Positions 23,394-36,926 of a stretch of 64,000 nucleotides of DNA are shown in pieces. Within the stretch, counting starts at the first letter, position 1. Each line of letters begins with the position of its first letter. Origin of the DNA: Dioscorea cayenensis subsp. rotundata (taxonomy: Eukaryota; Streptophyta; Magnoliopsida; Dioscoreales; Dioscoreaceae); assembly GCF_009730915.1 (NCBI RefSeq), contig NC_052474.1:9769501-9833500 (forward strand). The letters are read 5' to 3'. The position numbers and the translations under genes are program-made. A model generated the notes under the pieces. That model ran no database searches. It had not been told where the DNA came from and saw only the letters and a list, made by a program, of their open reading frames with translations.

Positions 23394-25011
23394 CATGTAA
23401 TACAATACAACCCAGTAGCTCATGGGTCAAAAGGGAAGATGAACCTTTATTTTTTATTTTTATAATTATAACTTTATTTTATATGGTTTTTTATGCCCTT
23501 AAAATGTGTTTATTTTTAATTACTGACCTCAAAGTTTGGCTTATGTCCCTTCACAAGAAAACAAGTTCACTAATTTAACATAAAATTAGTAAGATTATAA
23601 AAAAAATGACTCACGATCCCTTTGGTATTGCCTAAAATCTTGTTGATTTGTCAATATTTTTTTTTAACTCATAGTATTTAAGAATTTTCGTTGTAGATTT
23701 ATGTTAATATTTTAATTTATTTATTCATTTTTTTATTGAGAAACTTCAGTAAAATTTCACCACCAAATTCATTTGAAGACCAGTTCATTAACGAGCTTTG
23801 TGTTAACTTAGAGCTCTACCTAATGAACTTTGCACAAGAGTTCGAGTGTAACCCAAAACTCACCAGAGAAACTATCAAAGATAAAAAGAAAAATGTTAAA
23901 GGTTATATAATTTCTAATATAATAATTGAATAAAAATAATATTGGAGTTAAAAATAAGTTGAATAAAAATAATAATTAATGTAATAAGGGAAATATTGGA
24001 TCACCTCGCCTCTAACCATGTTTACTATATATATATATATATATATATGATGTGAACACCTACAAGTGCACAGAGTCAAGTAATACCCTGTGAGTGACAC
24101 AGGAGTCATATTTCACGGGGCCAAGGAGTTACCTTTACTTCCTCTTCACTTATTGTTTAGCTTACAAACCGGAGTGCAAGTATCCTAAACTAGCAAAAAT
24201 AGAATAAGAACTACTAAATGAGAATGCAAATATGCCAGGATAGAAGAGTGGGAAATCTAGGGGAAAGAAAGGTAACAGATGCAGATTTCCTTAGGGCTAT
24301 TAATGCTTGAGAATGCTAAGGTTACAAGGCAGTGGTGATTTTAGACCAAAAGATTCCCAAGATAGATAATCCCAAATCCCTCGGTGATTAACCCTAATCC
24401 TATATGAGTATTGGTCAGGAATTTCTTCTGACCAAATCCTCTTATGATTGCAATACGGATAAAAAATTCCCAAATTAGGGTCAAACACACATCTAGGTTC
24501 ATCCCTAATAGGGGGGGTCCCTCGGTGTATTTTTACACGGATCCCTTTCAAGCTATGTGAGTCTAATACAAAGGCGCATCTCGCGCATCCAAGTACAACA
24601 TAGGAGTCGAACCATAGAGTTCTCATGCAATTAAACACATCAAGGAGCACAAAGCTTGAATCACAAAATCAAACCACATGCATTCAAAGCAAACTAAGCA
24701 ATCATACAAGCAAGTTCACCCAAGGTACACCAACATCCGGTGACCTTGGGGTTTAGTTGTTCATACTAAGAAAATACATGATCAAGCCCATAAAAACAAC
24801 TAAATAAACAACAAAGAACTCCCTAAAGTGATGAAAACGGAGAGGCAAGCCGTAGGAAGCTTCCAACGATGCCACCAATGGGGTGGCTTCCTTGCCCTCT
24901 ACAAGCTTGAACAATGGGAAATGATGCCGAATCTTGGCTCTTCCTTCTATTTCCTCATCTAAAGTGTCTTCTTGAGCCTTCTTTACCCCTGATTTGGATG
25001 ATGGAGAGAAT

Positions 25012-25795
25012 TAGGGGTGAGCAAAAAAATCCGGATTTGATGATCAGATCCGGTATCCTAATTTTTTATCAGAATTTTTTGGGTACCCGATCCGGAAAAA
25101 AGGGTCGGGTACCTGATCCGAATTTTTTAGATGAAAACCGGGTCGGATCCGGGTCGAGAGAAATAAAAATCGGGTAACCGAATCCGATCCGGTTTTTGCT
25201 TTGTAGTATATTCTTATATATAGATACATAATAATTTTAAATTTTATATGGTATAAAAAGTAAAAAAAAAAAAAAATCTAAATCCCTCACATCTAGGGGT
25301 GAGCAAAATCGGGTACCCGACCCGGTTTTTAAAACCGGATCGGGTACCCGGTTTTTCGGATCGGCAAAAGCTTGACCCGTATCTCTGACCCGGTTTAAAC
25401 CGGATACTAAAAATCGGGTACCCGGTTTAAACCGGATCGGATATCGGATATCCGGATCCAAATTAAGTTTCATCTACTCCATGGATTTTTTATATAACAA
25501 CATCAACATTCATAAAAAACAAATATGAAACTTAGTAACTTATAAAAGAGGATTAAAACCTTACATTATTCTCCACACAAAAAAATTCAAAAAAATAATA
25601 AAGAGTTTCACTGATCTTAGACATAAAGATTTGAAATTTTTTTCCTTTTTACTTTTTAACCCTATAAGAGTTTAAATTTATTAATATGTATATATATATA
25701 TATATATAATAATGTAACTATATAAGTAACTCTTTAAGTATTTAAACAAAGGGATTTTTAATTTTTTCTACTTACGTCCTTGTAAAAATTTTAAA

Positions 25796-25846
<51 letters not shown>

Positions 25847-26030
25847 AATTTAAATTTTATATGGTCTAAAAAGTAAAAAAGAAAGAAAAAAATATCTTAG
25901 AGGGTTTAAATGAGGGATTTGGAAAATTTAAACTAAAGGGTTTAAATGAGGGATTTGGATTTTTTTTTCTTTTTTACTTTTTAAACCATATAAAATTTAA
26001 ATTTATTATATCTAATTATATATCTATATC

Positions 26031-26071
<41 letters not shown>

Positions 26072-26281
26072 GAATATATTAAAAACCGGATCGGATTCGG
26101 ATGCCCGGTTTTTAATTTCTCCCGACCCGTATCCGATCCGGTTTTCACCTTAAAAATTCGGACCGGGTACCCGACCCTCTTTTTCGGATCGGGTACCCAA
26201 AAAATTCGGGTAAAAAAACAGGATCATCGGATCCGGATTTTTTTGCTCACCCCTACTCACATCTAAACCCTTTAAGAGTTA

Positions 26282-26325
<44 letters not shown>

Positions 26326-26950
26326 TTTAAATTTTACAAGGGCTAAAAGTAAAAAAAAATATCCAAATGCCTAATCTAATAACTTAAAGAGTTATATATG
26401 TATATAGTTATGTGTATATATATATATATATAAATAAATTTAAATTCTACATATATTAAAAGTAAAAAGAAAAAAATCCCAAATCACTGCCTCCCAGTCC
26501 CCAACGGCCATCATCTTGTCTCTTCTCTCAAGTCTTCATCCAAATCTTCTCTCTCTAGCAACCAATGATTATTATTGATGAGACACTTGATGCTTTTGAA
26601 GATATTTTTTTTCTTTTTAATGACTAAGATTGATAAAACTCTTTATTATTTTTGTTATGTCGTTTGTTGTGTGGAGAATAATATAAGAGTTTAATGCTCT
26701 TTATAAGTTATAAATTTTTCATATTTGTTTTTTTATGTAATGTTGTTATATAAAGAAAATTTATAGAGTAGATAAACTTAAATTCGGATCCCGGATATCC
26801 GATATCTGATCCGATTTAATCCGGATACCCGATTCTTGGTACCCGGTTTAAACCGGGTCGGATACGGGTCGAGTTTTTACTGATCCGAAAAACTGGGTAC
26901 CCGATCCGGTTTTAAAAACCGGATTGGGTACCCGGTTTTGCTTACCCCTA
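25012..26950. mobile_element. Outer hAT-type element, interrupted by a copy of itself
   Basis: The left end is TAGGGGTGAGCAAAA and the right end ...GCTTACCCCTA. Its left end matches the inverted right end of the inner element, and its right end matches the inverted left end of the inner element, over roughly 200-300 bases each. So both are the same family in opposite orientation. Without the inner copy and one target repeat it is about 969 bases, against 962 for the inner one. The flanks (gagagaat, agaggaat) suggest an imperfect target duplication. The ends are rich in GGGTACCCG and CCGGATCCG words. No transposase. Confidence 0.8.
25294..26255. mobile_element. Inner hAT-type element with perfect 8-bp target duplication
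   Basis: Both ends read TAGGGGTGAGCAAAA inwards. A perfect 8-base duplication CTCACATC flanks it (25286-25293 and 26256-26263), the hallmark of hAT insertion. Length 962 bases. The inside is AT-rich, with several (AT)n runs and no open frame of note. It is inserted in the outer copy. Confidence 0.9.
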
Positions 26951-27461
26951 AGAGGAATGGTGGAGGTAGGAGAAGAAGATGTGGAAGAAGATAGCTTTAA
27001 AAACCCTAAAACCTCCCTTTTTAACTCTCTCGGGTTGGCTTCACAGCCTTCTTCATGAGCGTGAAGGAGGCCGTCAGATTCTTGGGGATTCGCCGAAAAT
27101 TCGTGAAGGGCTACAGTAAAATGCTATAGTAAACTGCACATTCTTTCATCCGATTCACGGGCGTCTTCACGGCCGTCAACAAACCCGTCAACGAAATTTG
27201 AGACTTTGTTATTTCTTGAGTTCTTCATGCTACAGTAGCTGTTATAGTACATGATATTGAATCATAAGTTTTTTGATGTATATCTTTAAAGCACAACAAC
27301 CATCTTTATTCATATAATAACCTCTCACGAATTCATGTGCAATAAACTGATTGTTAGATTGTTAGATATTTTCTTTCGGGAATGAAAATTAATTGGTTAG
27401 AATGGATTATACTACACAGAACTCTAGTAAGCCTAGAGGATATAATTTTATGAAGATGATC

Positions 27462-30080
27462 TTAAGAGATAGGCTTGTAGACATTTAGGGACCTCGGACT
27501 TGCCACTTTGGAGATTAGAGGGATTGCAATGGAATTAACATGTTGCAGTATAGTACCATTCCTGAAATAATCCTTTATAGCTTGAACAATATCTGAACCC
27601 ACAATTTTCCAAGTTCTCATGAAAAAATTACTGTTATAACCATTAGGATCAGGGCACTTCTCTCCTTTAATACTCCATAAAGCACTTTTTGATCTCCTCT
27701 GTAACTTTAGTGTGTAATCCCTTTTTTGCACCACTTTTGATCTTCAAAGACAACTTTATCGTGGAAAACACTTCTATCGATGAAAATCCTTCTTTCCATA
27801 TAAATTCCCAAGAAATTATTTTAATGATTTAAGATTCCCTTAAAAATAACAGTCTTATCAATATTAATTTCACCATAAGAGAACAAATTAAGGAATAAAA
27901 TAATTCATAATTTTCCTCTAATGTACCACTTTATAAAAATACCTAGTGTTTTGGCCACCCAAATTAATCCAATTACACCTAGCCATGGCTTCATAAAATT
28001 CTCATCCCAAACAATCATTTTTTTTCGCAAACAACGGAAACATGCTCTATCTTCATTTTGCAAAACCCAATTTATTGGATCTTTTTGCGTATTAAGCTAC
28101 ATTTTACTGAGCATATCCCTGAATTTTTTAACTTTCTCTGAAATCTCTCAATATTCTCTCTTATTTAAATTCCTCAATTCAACTCTCAGTATTAAAATTT
28201 TTTTGGTATACTTTAAACATACAGCCACCATTAATATATATATATATTCCATACATTTTCAATAAATTGCCATGAACTTGGGATAGCCACACCATGTATC
28301 AAATAAATAAGAAAGGGCCTTTATATTTCTTCAACTCTCCTTAATACAAATTAATAAGGGAATGTAATTAGAAATGTTAGGAGCCTGAACAAAATAGTAA
28401 ACCTCACTCCACTTATTCCACCAAGTTTCATTAACGAAACACTAATTTATCTTTCTAAAAATTCTCTTGTCATCCTCGTGATTATTTTTCTAAGTAAATT
28501 TAGGACCTATGATTATGATTTATTGAAGATTAGTATTAACAACCCAATCCTGACACTAACCAGCTGCAACTTCAATCATAGTATTCCCTCCAAACCTATT
28601 AGCATTACCCATTACTGTATTAAAGTCCATTTGGATTAGCTAGGGAATATAAATCATACTATTATTTCAAAAAGATCCTTCTATAAAGCCCTCCTAATCT
28701 TTGTCTCATATAACCCATATACATAAGTCCATAATAAAGATATTTGTATCCTATTCTACTCTTTAATGAATAAATTGTGCCCTTGACTTTTCAACAGACA
28801 ACTTCACCTTGTTAGTTTTATATTGAATCCATATTCTAGCCATGCCATCACTGAAATAGTTGTAAATTAACCCCTAATTAGTCATTCTTAGATTATTCCA
28901 AACAACCAATGCATTCTCTTCCTTGATTTTAGCCTCCAAAATTCCCAAGGCAACAACATTATGATTTAAAATCAAACATTTAATCTCTAATTGCTTTAAA
29001 GGATTATTTAACCTTCTAATATTCCATGATGTAGTCTTGCTTCAGCATCCATGGGCAATAAGGTTTCTTGCCTTTCTTCCCTTCACCAATAATTTCAATC
29101 ATACCACTAGAACTAGCCCTAGCAATTTTCTTAGAGGAAACTAAGAAATCAAAAGATTTAACCTCTTTAGTAGTTCTTAGTTCATGACATAAGATGCTCT
29201 TAGTTGATTTAACCTCTCTACCGGTTCTTAGTTCTTGACATGAGATGCTCTTTATTATAGACCTTTTTATTTTGAGTCCCATTTGCCTTAGCTTTAAAAC
29301 CCAAAAATGGCCTATTCCTACGGTCTCATAGTAGTAGTCAAAGCATCTTGCATATCAGAACCAGAAAATGGCACTAGTAGAAACAATATGAGAGATAACC
29401 TCCTTAGCACACACTTTTCCCTCATCCTGCAACTTCTTTTCCTTTCTATCCAAACATGCTTCTTCCTCCTTAGCACACTCTTCATCCTTATCCTGCATCT
29501 TTTTCTCCTTTTCCTTCTAATCTTGCTTCTCAATTCTTCCAACTCTATAATATTGCCTTGAATATCCTAGTTTTCTCCAAGTGGAACAGACTTTAGGTCT
29601 CCACTCATTAGCTGCATGTTGGTGGAGTATATTCCCATTTTCATCTTGTAATGTAATAGATTCAAGGAAATCACATTTAACCTCCATATCAACTAATTTC
29701 CTAGCACAACCCAACTTCATCCTTGAAATGGTGCATTTGTCACAATACAGAGGCTTTCCACAAATACTCCTAAACCTACTCGACATCTCATTTGTCCAAA
29801 ACTCCCAAAGTAAACCTGGGAGCTGAATACAAACTAGAATTGAGCATATTGTAGATACATCAAAACAGATCCTAGGACATCATTTCTTTAATATAAAAGG
29901 GTGGCTATCAAAAGTACTAAAGACCATCTCTAAGCTATTGATCACAACCAAACTCATCACTAAATTGGAGTGAGAAAAGATTTCAATTAATACACAAAAC
30001 CTACATTAAGCCATGTGTTTTTCCATCTAGCATCGCAAATGGTGATAATGTTTCCAATCTAGGTTGCAACCATATACACA
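27462..30080 (-). pseudogene. L1-type LINE, degraded
   Basis: Minus strand, 5' end near 30080. The ORF1 part (about 30060-29517) reads as the DUF4283/zinc-knuckle protein of plant L1 elements, with 'MKLGCARKLVDMEVKCDF' and 'EWRPKVCSTWRKLGYS', a knuckle that has lost part of its CCHC pattern. An endonuclease part near 28990-28560 shows 'GILEAKIKEENALVVWNNL' and 'MDFNTVMGNANRFGG' between stops. The start of the reverse transcriptase (27734-27462) reads 'SALWSIKGEKCPDPNGYNS' and 'LQHVNSIAIPLISKV'. The catalytic part of the reverse transcriptase is missing, and there is no A-tail at the lower end. Many stops; dead. Confidence 0.8.
29155..29256 (-). repeat. 51-bp (17-residue) tandem duplication inside the LINE
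   Basis: 'gatttaacctctttagtagt' at 29155 is repeated at 29206 as 'gatttaacctctctaccggt', with matching sequence after it. On the minus strand it codes for two 17-residue units, SISCQELRTGREVKSTK and SILCHELRTTKEVKSFD. Confidence 0.85.
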
Positions 30081-30339
30081 AACTACAAAAACATTCAACC
30101 ATCTTACTTTTCCTTCTTCACTTATGATGAGTGAAATTGAACAAACCTCTGGTCATTGAAAGCAAAAGAGAGAACATACTGCAATTCACTACTATTTTCT
30201 TTAATTATATTAGAGGTAAAAAGAGCCACCTAAGATTTAGACTCTCTATTCACATATCCCTTCGAACCACTGATAAATGCACAATTGAACATATTTTTAT
30301 ATTATTTCATACACTTAATTGGCATGTATTGTGACATTT

Positions 30340-31950
30340 ATTTGGAAGATAATGCTTAACATAGTGTAAAAATTGATTCCATGTCACACGCAAAGCATCA
30401 TGAGTAGGAGGGAGCTGGAATAAGCAATGTCGAACCAAAACAAGGAAGAAAAAGAGGTCTCTTAACATCAAGAACAAGGGAACATTCCAGATAGAACACC
30501 TTATGGTTCCCTTACGGCTACCACTTACAGTTGTAAGCCGCATTCAGAGAACCTTACAGATATACTTATGCCCATAAAAAAGAGCACAAATGCGAGACAA
30601 AAAAAACCTTACGAGCATGGCTTACATCTGTAAACGGGGCATAAGGTTCATTCAGAAGAGTTTACATGGAGTACATATGCCCGTAAGGGAGGTCATAGGA
30701 ACCATCCAGAGAAGTTAAAAGTCTAGCACTTACGGTCGTAAGCTAGATCATAATACTGACACAAAAGACCTTACAAGTGGAGCTTACGCCTGTAAGATGC
30801 CAGTAAGGCGCAGACCCATCATCTCCAGCTTCTCATAGCATTGTTCATAACGCCGTAAGTTGCCTGTAAGGGGTTGAGTATAGATTTTACTGAGGGTTTT
30901 TGGGGGGACTTTTGGAAGCTGAGCAAAAGAAAGAGAGGAGAAAGAATCTGAGGCCTTTCTCCAGCAATCTAGTGGCTTGGAGAGCTTCATCCACAGTATA
31001 AGGCATCTTTGGAGCCATTGAGTGGAGGGAGTTTTAATACTTTAATTTACTTTCTTCGCATTGATTGGATTGTATGATTGCTCTCTTCTAATGGAGAACT
31101 AAACTTCTTGGTGTTTGGGCATTAATAGAACTTACGATTTACTTTTTGATGACATTAGTTGTAGACTATGAAACGTGTATCGATTGATCTATTGCAATAT
31201 GTTGATATTGAATTCAATTGTTTGTCATTATTTGCCTGGAATTTTATTGCAACAAAAGCTGTGAGTTCATGATTGATATCCTTGTGTGACGAATTGAAAG
31301 ACCCACCTAATATAAGCGTATCGTAATTGAAGGAATCACTAGTTCGCCTAGAAATAGGGCACTTCAAAATTGAGATTTCTCTCCTCGTGATTCTTCCAAG
31401 TGAGTTGACATAGAATTCCAATTGTAATGCAATTGTAGAGAGAGTATTAGAAAGAGATTCCAAACTAGCTTTATATGGGATTAGGGTCAATAACTTTGAG
31501 AGAGAGATTGACTACTCATTGAATTCATGTATTTTGTATATAGAGTTCACCGAGTGTAATGTAGTCTTAGGGTAGTCTGTATCAATATTGTATGGGATTA
31601 GTTATTGTTTGCTTCAAGAAAATAGACAATATGATTTAGGAACTCTCTTAGTTCAACTGTATTGTAAAATCTTGTGCAATATTGTTCTGGACTCAATCAA
31701 ACCCTAAGGGAAGTTTATGCTCGAACACCCTTCTTACATGCTTGACTTGCTATAATTTTATTTATGCTCTAATTCTTAGTTTCTATTTTATATTTAACAC
31801 CCACAATTTTGTTTAGGCCAATTGACGACTTGACATTTAGTATTAGTATTCTCTAGTTCCTCGTTGATCGATAACCTTGATTTTAGCACCCTATAGTACT
31901 TGATCGACAAGTGCACTTACATTTCATAGGTGAAATTAGTCCTTATCAAT
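30340..31950. mobile_element. LTR-like remnant with repeated CTTACG/CGTAAG motifs
   Basis: No protein frame is recognised. The first 550 bases contain many inverted pairs of the kind CTTAC-G-GTAAG, for example CTTACGGTCGTAAG near 30732 and GCTTACGCCTGTAAG near 30782. The following text ('ggagaactaaacttcttggt', 'tgggcattaatagaacttac', 'gtgcacttacatttcatagg') resembles the U5 end of plant Gypsy LTRs. Orientation is probably plus. Confidence 0.45.
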
Positions 31951-31959
31951 CACAACCAT

Positions 31960-32640
31960 CTTTAGTGAAAACCTCTTCCTATAAGATAAAGACATTTAAA
32001 CCCAAATACTGGGTATTTATATGTAGAAGAGTAAGATTATGGCAACCTCTTAGCTTTAGAGGGAATTGCAACCAAAACCTGTACTGATCAAGTTGCCAAA
32101 AGAAGTTGTGCTATATACAGTTGAAAAGCTCTTGGTGTCTAGTTTCCAATGCCACAAACCCTTCCTTAATCGGAGTTTTTTGAGAAAAAATATTAGTGTT
32201 TGAGTGGAGAGTTATCAAGCTAGCTAATTTGCTAAATTTCCCTAGTTACATTACTCAGGTTTAGTACTAAGTCCTATTAAGTCTCTAATTAACTTATAAT
32301 ATGTCCTAGTTGACTGTCTTTACTCTTGTTTTGGGATCCAAATATTTATGGATGTTTTAAATAGCTAGTTGTATGGCTGTAAGGACATTAAGTAATCTTT
32401 CTAAATAGAGTGTCTACTCTCTCTTCTCCCTCCTTGGTTTTGTATCTCTTTGGGGGTTTTTCTCTACCATTGAGTGATGAATTACTTCATTCTGATTCCT
32501 TTGGAGGATTATGAGATTATGTAGCTGTTGAATTGTGTTTCCATTTGATGACGCCAAATGGTGATGGATATTTGTCTCCTTGCAGTTTCATCCCCAAAGC
32601 AGGCTTGTTTTTCTTTCCTACCCCTGTTTAAACTCCACAT
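31960..32640 (+). repeat. Probable 5' LTR of the Gypsy element
   Basis: Non-coding block directly before the gag start. It holds 'gttttgggatccaaatattt', 'tctctttgggggtttttctc' and ends near 'aaactccaca'. A primer-site-like 'agcataagagctta' follows, recalling the usual TGGTATCAGAGCTT. The left edge is not certain, and no second copy is present to confirm it, because the 3' end of the element is missing. Confidence 0.45.
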
Positions 32641-35600
32641 CAAGTAGCATAAGAGCTTAGGTATGAATGGCTAGTCGTCATCACCGCACATATAACGTTG
32701 TGGTGACTCCAGCTGCTCATGAAGGACGCATTCGTGATGTTGAAATAGCAAAGCTACAAAAACAAGAGTGGCAGCTTCAAGAATAGCTTGAACTCTTGCA
32801 GCTTCCCTTGGAAGAACAATTACAAGATGATGTGCAAGAAGATAAAGAAAAAGATGACATTCAAGAATATAATCCCTTCTATTACTCTCCTATTTCTGAA
32901 GAAAGTGGTGGTCCTAGCAACTGTAATCAACCTTGTGTGAACTATAGGCAGGAAATTGATATCAAGGTTGATATTTCAAAGTTTGAAGGGCTTATGTAAC
33001 ATGACTTTATTGATTGGTTTCACACAGCTGAGAGAGTCTTTGATTTCAAGGAAGTTTATGATAATCAGAAGGTGAAACCTATTGCTTTAAAGTTGTATAA
33101 ATATGCTGGGTTATGGTTGGAAAATTTAAAGAAATAAAGAGCTCAAGAAGAAAGGTAACCCATTCACTCTTGGGAGAAGATGAAAAGGGAACTTAAGAAA
33201 AGGTTTTACCAAAATGCTATAATCAAGATGCCTAGTTAAAGTTTCATATTTTAAAATAGAAGAAGTCATCAATTGAAGATCATACAACATAATTTAACTA
33301 CTTAATGATCAAATGAAATGTGGAACAACTTGAAGAGCAAACCATCGCTGTCTATCTTGAAGGTCTAAGGGCTGAAATAGGCAATCTAGTGCAATTGCTA
33401 CCTTATTGGGCTTACGCAAATGTTTGTAAACTTGCTATGAGAGTTAAGAAGCAACAAAGAAAGGCTCGTGTTATCGGTTTTCATCCTCAAGGCAAAGTAT
33501 GTTTTTTTTTGCAATAGAAATTCCTCAACTTCTAAGGCTCCTAAAAATGCAAAGCCTTTTAGTGCTAGGCCAATGAATTAGCCTAAAGGTCCTAAGAAGC
33601 AAGGTTCTTCTAACACAAGTTCTATAATGTGCTTCAAGTGCCATGGACATGGCCATGTTGCATCAAATTGCCCAAATCAATAAATTATCTCTCTTATCGA
33701 AGAAGAAATTGAAGAGGGATCCATTGATGATGAGGTTGAGTGTTCTCAAATTGAGGGGTAGTTTATCTAGATGAAAGGGAGCTTCTTATGTTGTCAAAGA
33801 TTGAATGAGCAATGCATGGAAGAAAATGATTGGTTACGTGACTTACGTCATAGTATCTTCCTCACAAGGTGCAACTCTCATGAGAAAGTTTGTGATGTAA
33901 TTATTGATGGAGGCCATTGTGAAAATGAGGGTTCTACTGATCTGGGGGAGAAATTGGAGCTAAAAACAAAGAATCATCCACTCCCTTATGGCCTCACTTG
34001 GTTGGAAAAAAGAAGGAAACAAGGTTAGTAAAAGATGCCTTGTTTAGTTTTCAATTAGTGAAAGATATAGAGATGAAATTCTATGTGATGTTGTGCCAAT
34101 GGATGCTTGTCATTTTTTTTTGGGTAGGCCATGGCAATATGATAAAAAACTATGCATGATGGTTGCAAGAATAATTATAGTTTTGTCAAGGATGGTGTTA
34201 AGATTGTATTGGCCCCGACTAGATCAAAGGGCTGCCCTAAACCTTTGAAAGAGAAAAGAAATGTTTTGTTCTCTAAATTTGAAATTTTGAAGGAATTGAA
34301 AAGCATTAAAAAAAGGGAATTTTCATCTAATGTGTGAAGCTAATAAAGAGCAACATGATCATCTTATTATTGTGCAATCGCTTCTTCAAGAGTTTTCAAA
34401 TGTGGTTCCTGAAGAAATTCGAACAAGTCTTCCACCTTGAGTTTTCAACATTGCATTAACTTCATTCCTAGTTCTAGTATTCCTAATAAGGCAGTCTATA
34501 GAATGAGTCCAAGGGAGCATGAAGAGTTGTAGCAATCAGTCTAAGAGTTGATGGCTAAAAACTTTGTTAAGGAAACCAAGAGTCCTTGTATTATCCCTGC
34601 CTAACTTTTTTCGAAGAAGGATAGGGCATAGCATATGTATGTTGATAGTTGAGTTGTTAACAAAATCACCGTTAGTTACTGCTATCTAATACCTCACTTA
34701 GATAATCCCTTGGATCAATTACATGGTGCTATTATTTTCTCTTGAATTGATCTTCAAAGTGGTTATCATCAAATCTGCATAAGAGAAGGAGATGAATGGA
34801 AGATGGCTTTTAAAACAAGGGATGATCTCTATAAATGGCTTGTCATTCTCTTTGGCCTTTCAAATGCACCTCATACCTTTATGTGTTTTATGAACGATGC
34901 CTTAAAGCCTTTCATTGGGAAATTTGTTGTTGTCTACTTCGATGATATCTTGGTGTATAGCAAAGATAAGGAGCAACACTACTATCACCTTTATCAAATT
35001 TATAGAACTTTGTAGGAGCAAGAGCTTTATGGAAATATGAAGAAGTGTGTATTTTTTTTTCTAATAGCCTTGTGTTCTTAGGCTATGTGGTGTCTAAAGA
35101 CGGGTTGAAGATGGATAAAAGTAAGCTAGAAGCAATTCTAAGTTGCCCACAACAAAAGTTTATCCATGATATAAGAAGTTTCCATGGGCTTGTTTCTATC
35201 TATTGGTGGTTCATCAAGGGATTTAGTACCATCATCATGCCTATTATTAAATGTCTGAAAGGAGGTGCATACAAGTGTAATGAAGAAACACATGAAAGTT
35301 TTGAACTTATTCAGAAAAAGGTGATAGATGCATCAGTTCTTTCATTTCCTAATTTTGAGAAGCTTTTCAAGGTGGAGTGCAATGCTTCTAATGTTGGCAT
35401 TGGAGTTGTTCTAAGTTAGGAGAAAAGACCTATTGTATTTTTCTGCAAGAGGTTAAGTGATTCTCACAAGAATTATTCTACTTATGACAAGGAGTTCTCT
35501 ACCATTATTAGTGCTTTGGATCATTAGAGTCACTATCTCCTTCAAAAACCATTTGTTCTATTTTCAAATCATGAGTTTATAAGTGGATAGAAAAAGTTGA

Positions 35601-36515
35601 ATAGTCGACATGCCCTATGGGCTAGAGTTTCTATAGGCTTATAGCTTCGTTATTAAGCATAAGCAAGATCCCAAAAGCAGGTTGTTAATATATTGAGTAA
35701 GAGACACATATTGCTGCCCACTTTACAAGTGAGTGTTGTTGGGTTTGAAATTTTAAAGGAGCTATACAAGGGTGATTCTTTCGTTGGTGCTCTTTGGGAA
35801 AAATGTTCAAAGGGCCCATGCAAGCAGCTTTTTTGCAAGATGGTTATCTCTTCAAGGGAAATTGCTTGTATATTTCTCAAAGTTATTTAAAGGACGCTAT
35901 TCTCATGGAGGCTCATGACAACAACCTTGGAGGACAGTTTGACTGGAACAAGACACTTGCTATCATCAAAGAAAAATTCTATTGGCTAAACATGGGAACC
36001 ATGTGATGGGATATGTTCAGAAGTGTACCGTTTGTTACATGGCTAAGAGTCACTCTCATAATATAGGTTTATGCACCTCACTTAAACTACCTCAAGCTCC
36101 ATGGCAAAATGTTAGCATGGATTTTGTAGGGAAGCTGCCTAGAACTTAGAAAGTAAAATTCAATCGTGGTAGTGGTGGATCGATTTTCTAAGATGGCTTA
36201 CTTTGTTCAATGGTATAAGGCTGTAGATGCTTCTTATGTTGCTACCGTGCATCTTTGAGAGATTGTAAGGTTCCATGGAATTCCTCTAATAATCACCGAT
36301 GACAAACATTTAAGGTTTATGAGCCATTTTTAGTGCTCTTTGGAGGAAATTGGTTACACGATTGCATTTTAGGGGCTGTTTGGTTGCCCGTAAGTGGGTG
36401 TGATGTAATTTGATTTACAGGTAAAATGCTAACATGGGTTGTTTGGTTGACTGTGAAAGCATACATGTGGTGATTTAATTTACATAAAAAGGGTTGTTTC
36501 CCTGCATTTGGACTT

Positions 36516-36926
36516 ATGGCCAAATTGGCCGTAAGTCCAAATGCAGCATTTGTTTTAATATTTTTTTTTCTTAAAAGTCACCCCTCTTTCCCAACAGCTT
36601 CTGCATTTCTTTACAAGCTCTACCCAGATCTACCTTTCTCCTTCAGCGCCGTTCTTCTCCTCTTTGGCTTCAATCGCTGCAGAGACACCAGCGTTTTTCA
36701 TCTCCTCTTCGGCTTCAATCACAGCAGAGACGGCAACGTCGTTCATATCTTGCTGCACGGGAACTTGCACGCCACCATCTTCGAGGCTCATTCGCTCAAC
36801 GACCCCGACAGAGCTTCTGATTTTGCTCCCAGGTTTCTCCCAGGTTTTTCTTATTTTCCATTGTTCATGTCATGTGGAACTCTTTCGAATAAAGATTCTA
36901 TTTTGACAATTTTACTGGCACAATGA
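36516..36926 (+). other. GC-richer CT-rich segment in the PIF element, origin unknown
   Basis: An open frame of 136 codons, clearly richer in G and C than its surroundings and full of C/T runs. It contains an internal repeat, tttggcttcaatcgctgcag and cggcttcaatcacagcagag, 48 bases apart. It may be a captured 5' coding or leader segment of a host gene. No protein family recognised. Confidence 0.35.

Larger units (their letters stand above)
24050..27260. mobile_element. LTR-like retrotransposon remnant, split by hAT elements
   Basis: The left part (24050-25011), with 'gtgacacaggagtcatattt' and cacgggg, and the right part (26951-27260), with 'cacgggcgtcttcacggccg', 'ctacagtaaaatgctatagt' and 'gctacagtagctg', are similar in style to Gypsy-type LTR sequence. 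They are separated exactly by the hAT pair at 25012-26950. No protein motif was recognised, so the class is inferred from sequence style only. Confidence 0.4.

Noticed and set aside
24914..25473. Frames in both directions across GGGTACCCG-rich DNA
   Set aside because: They are readings of hAT element ends.
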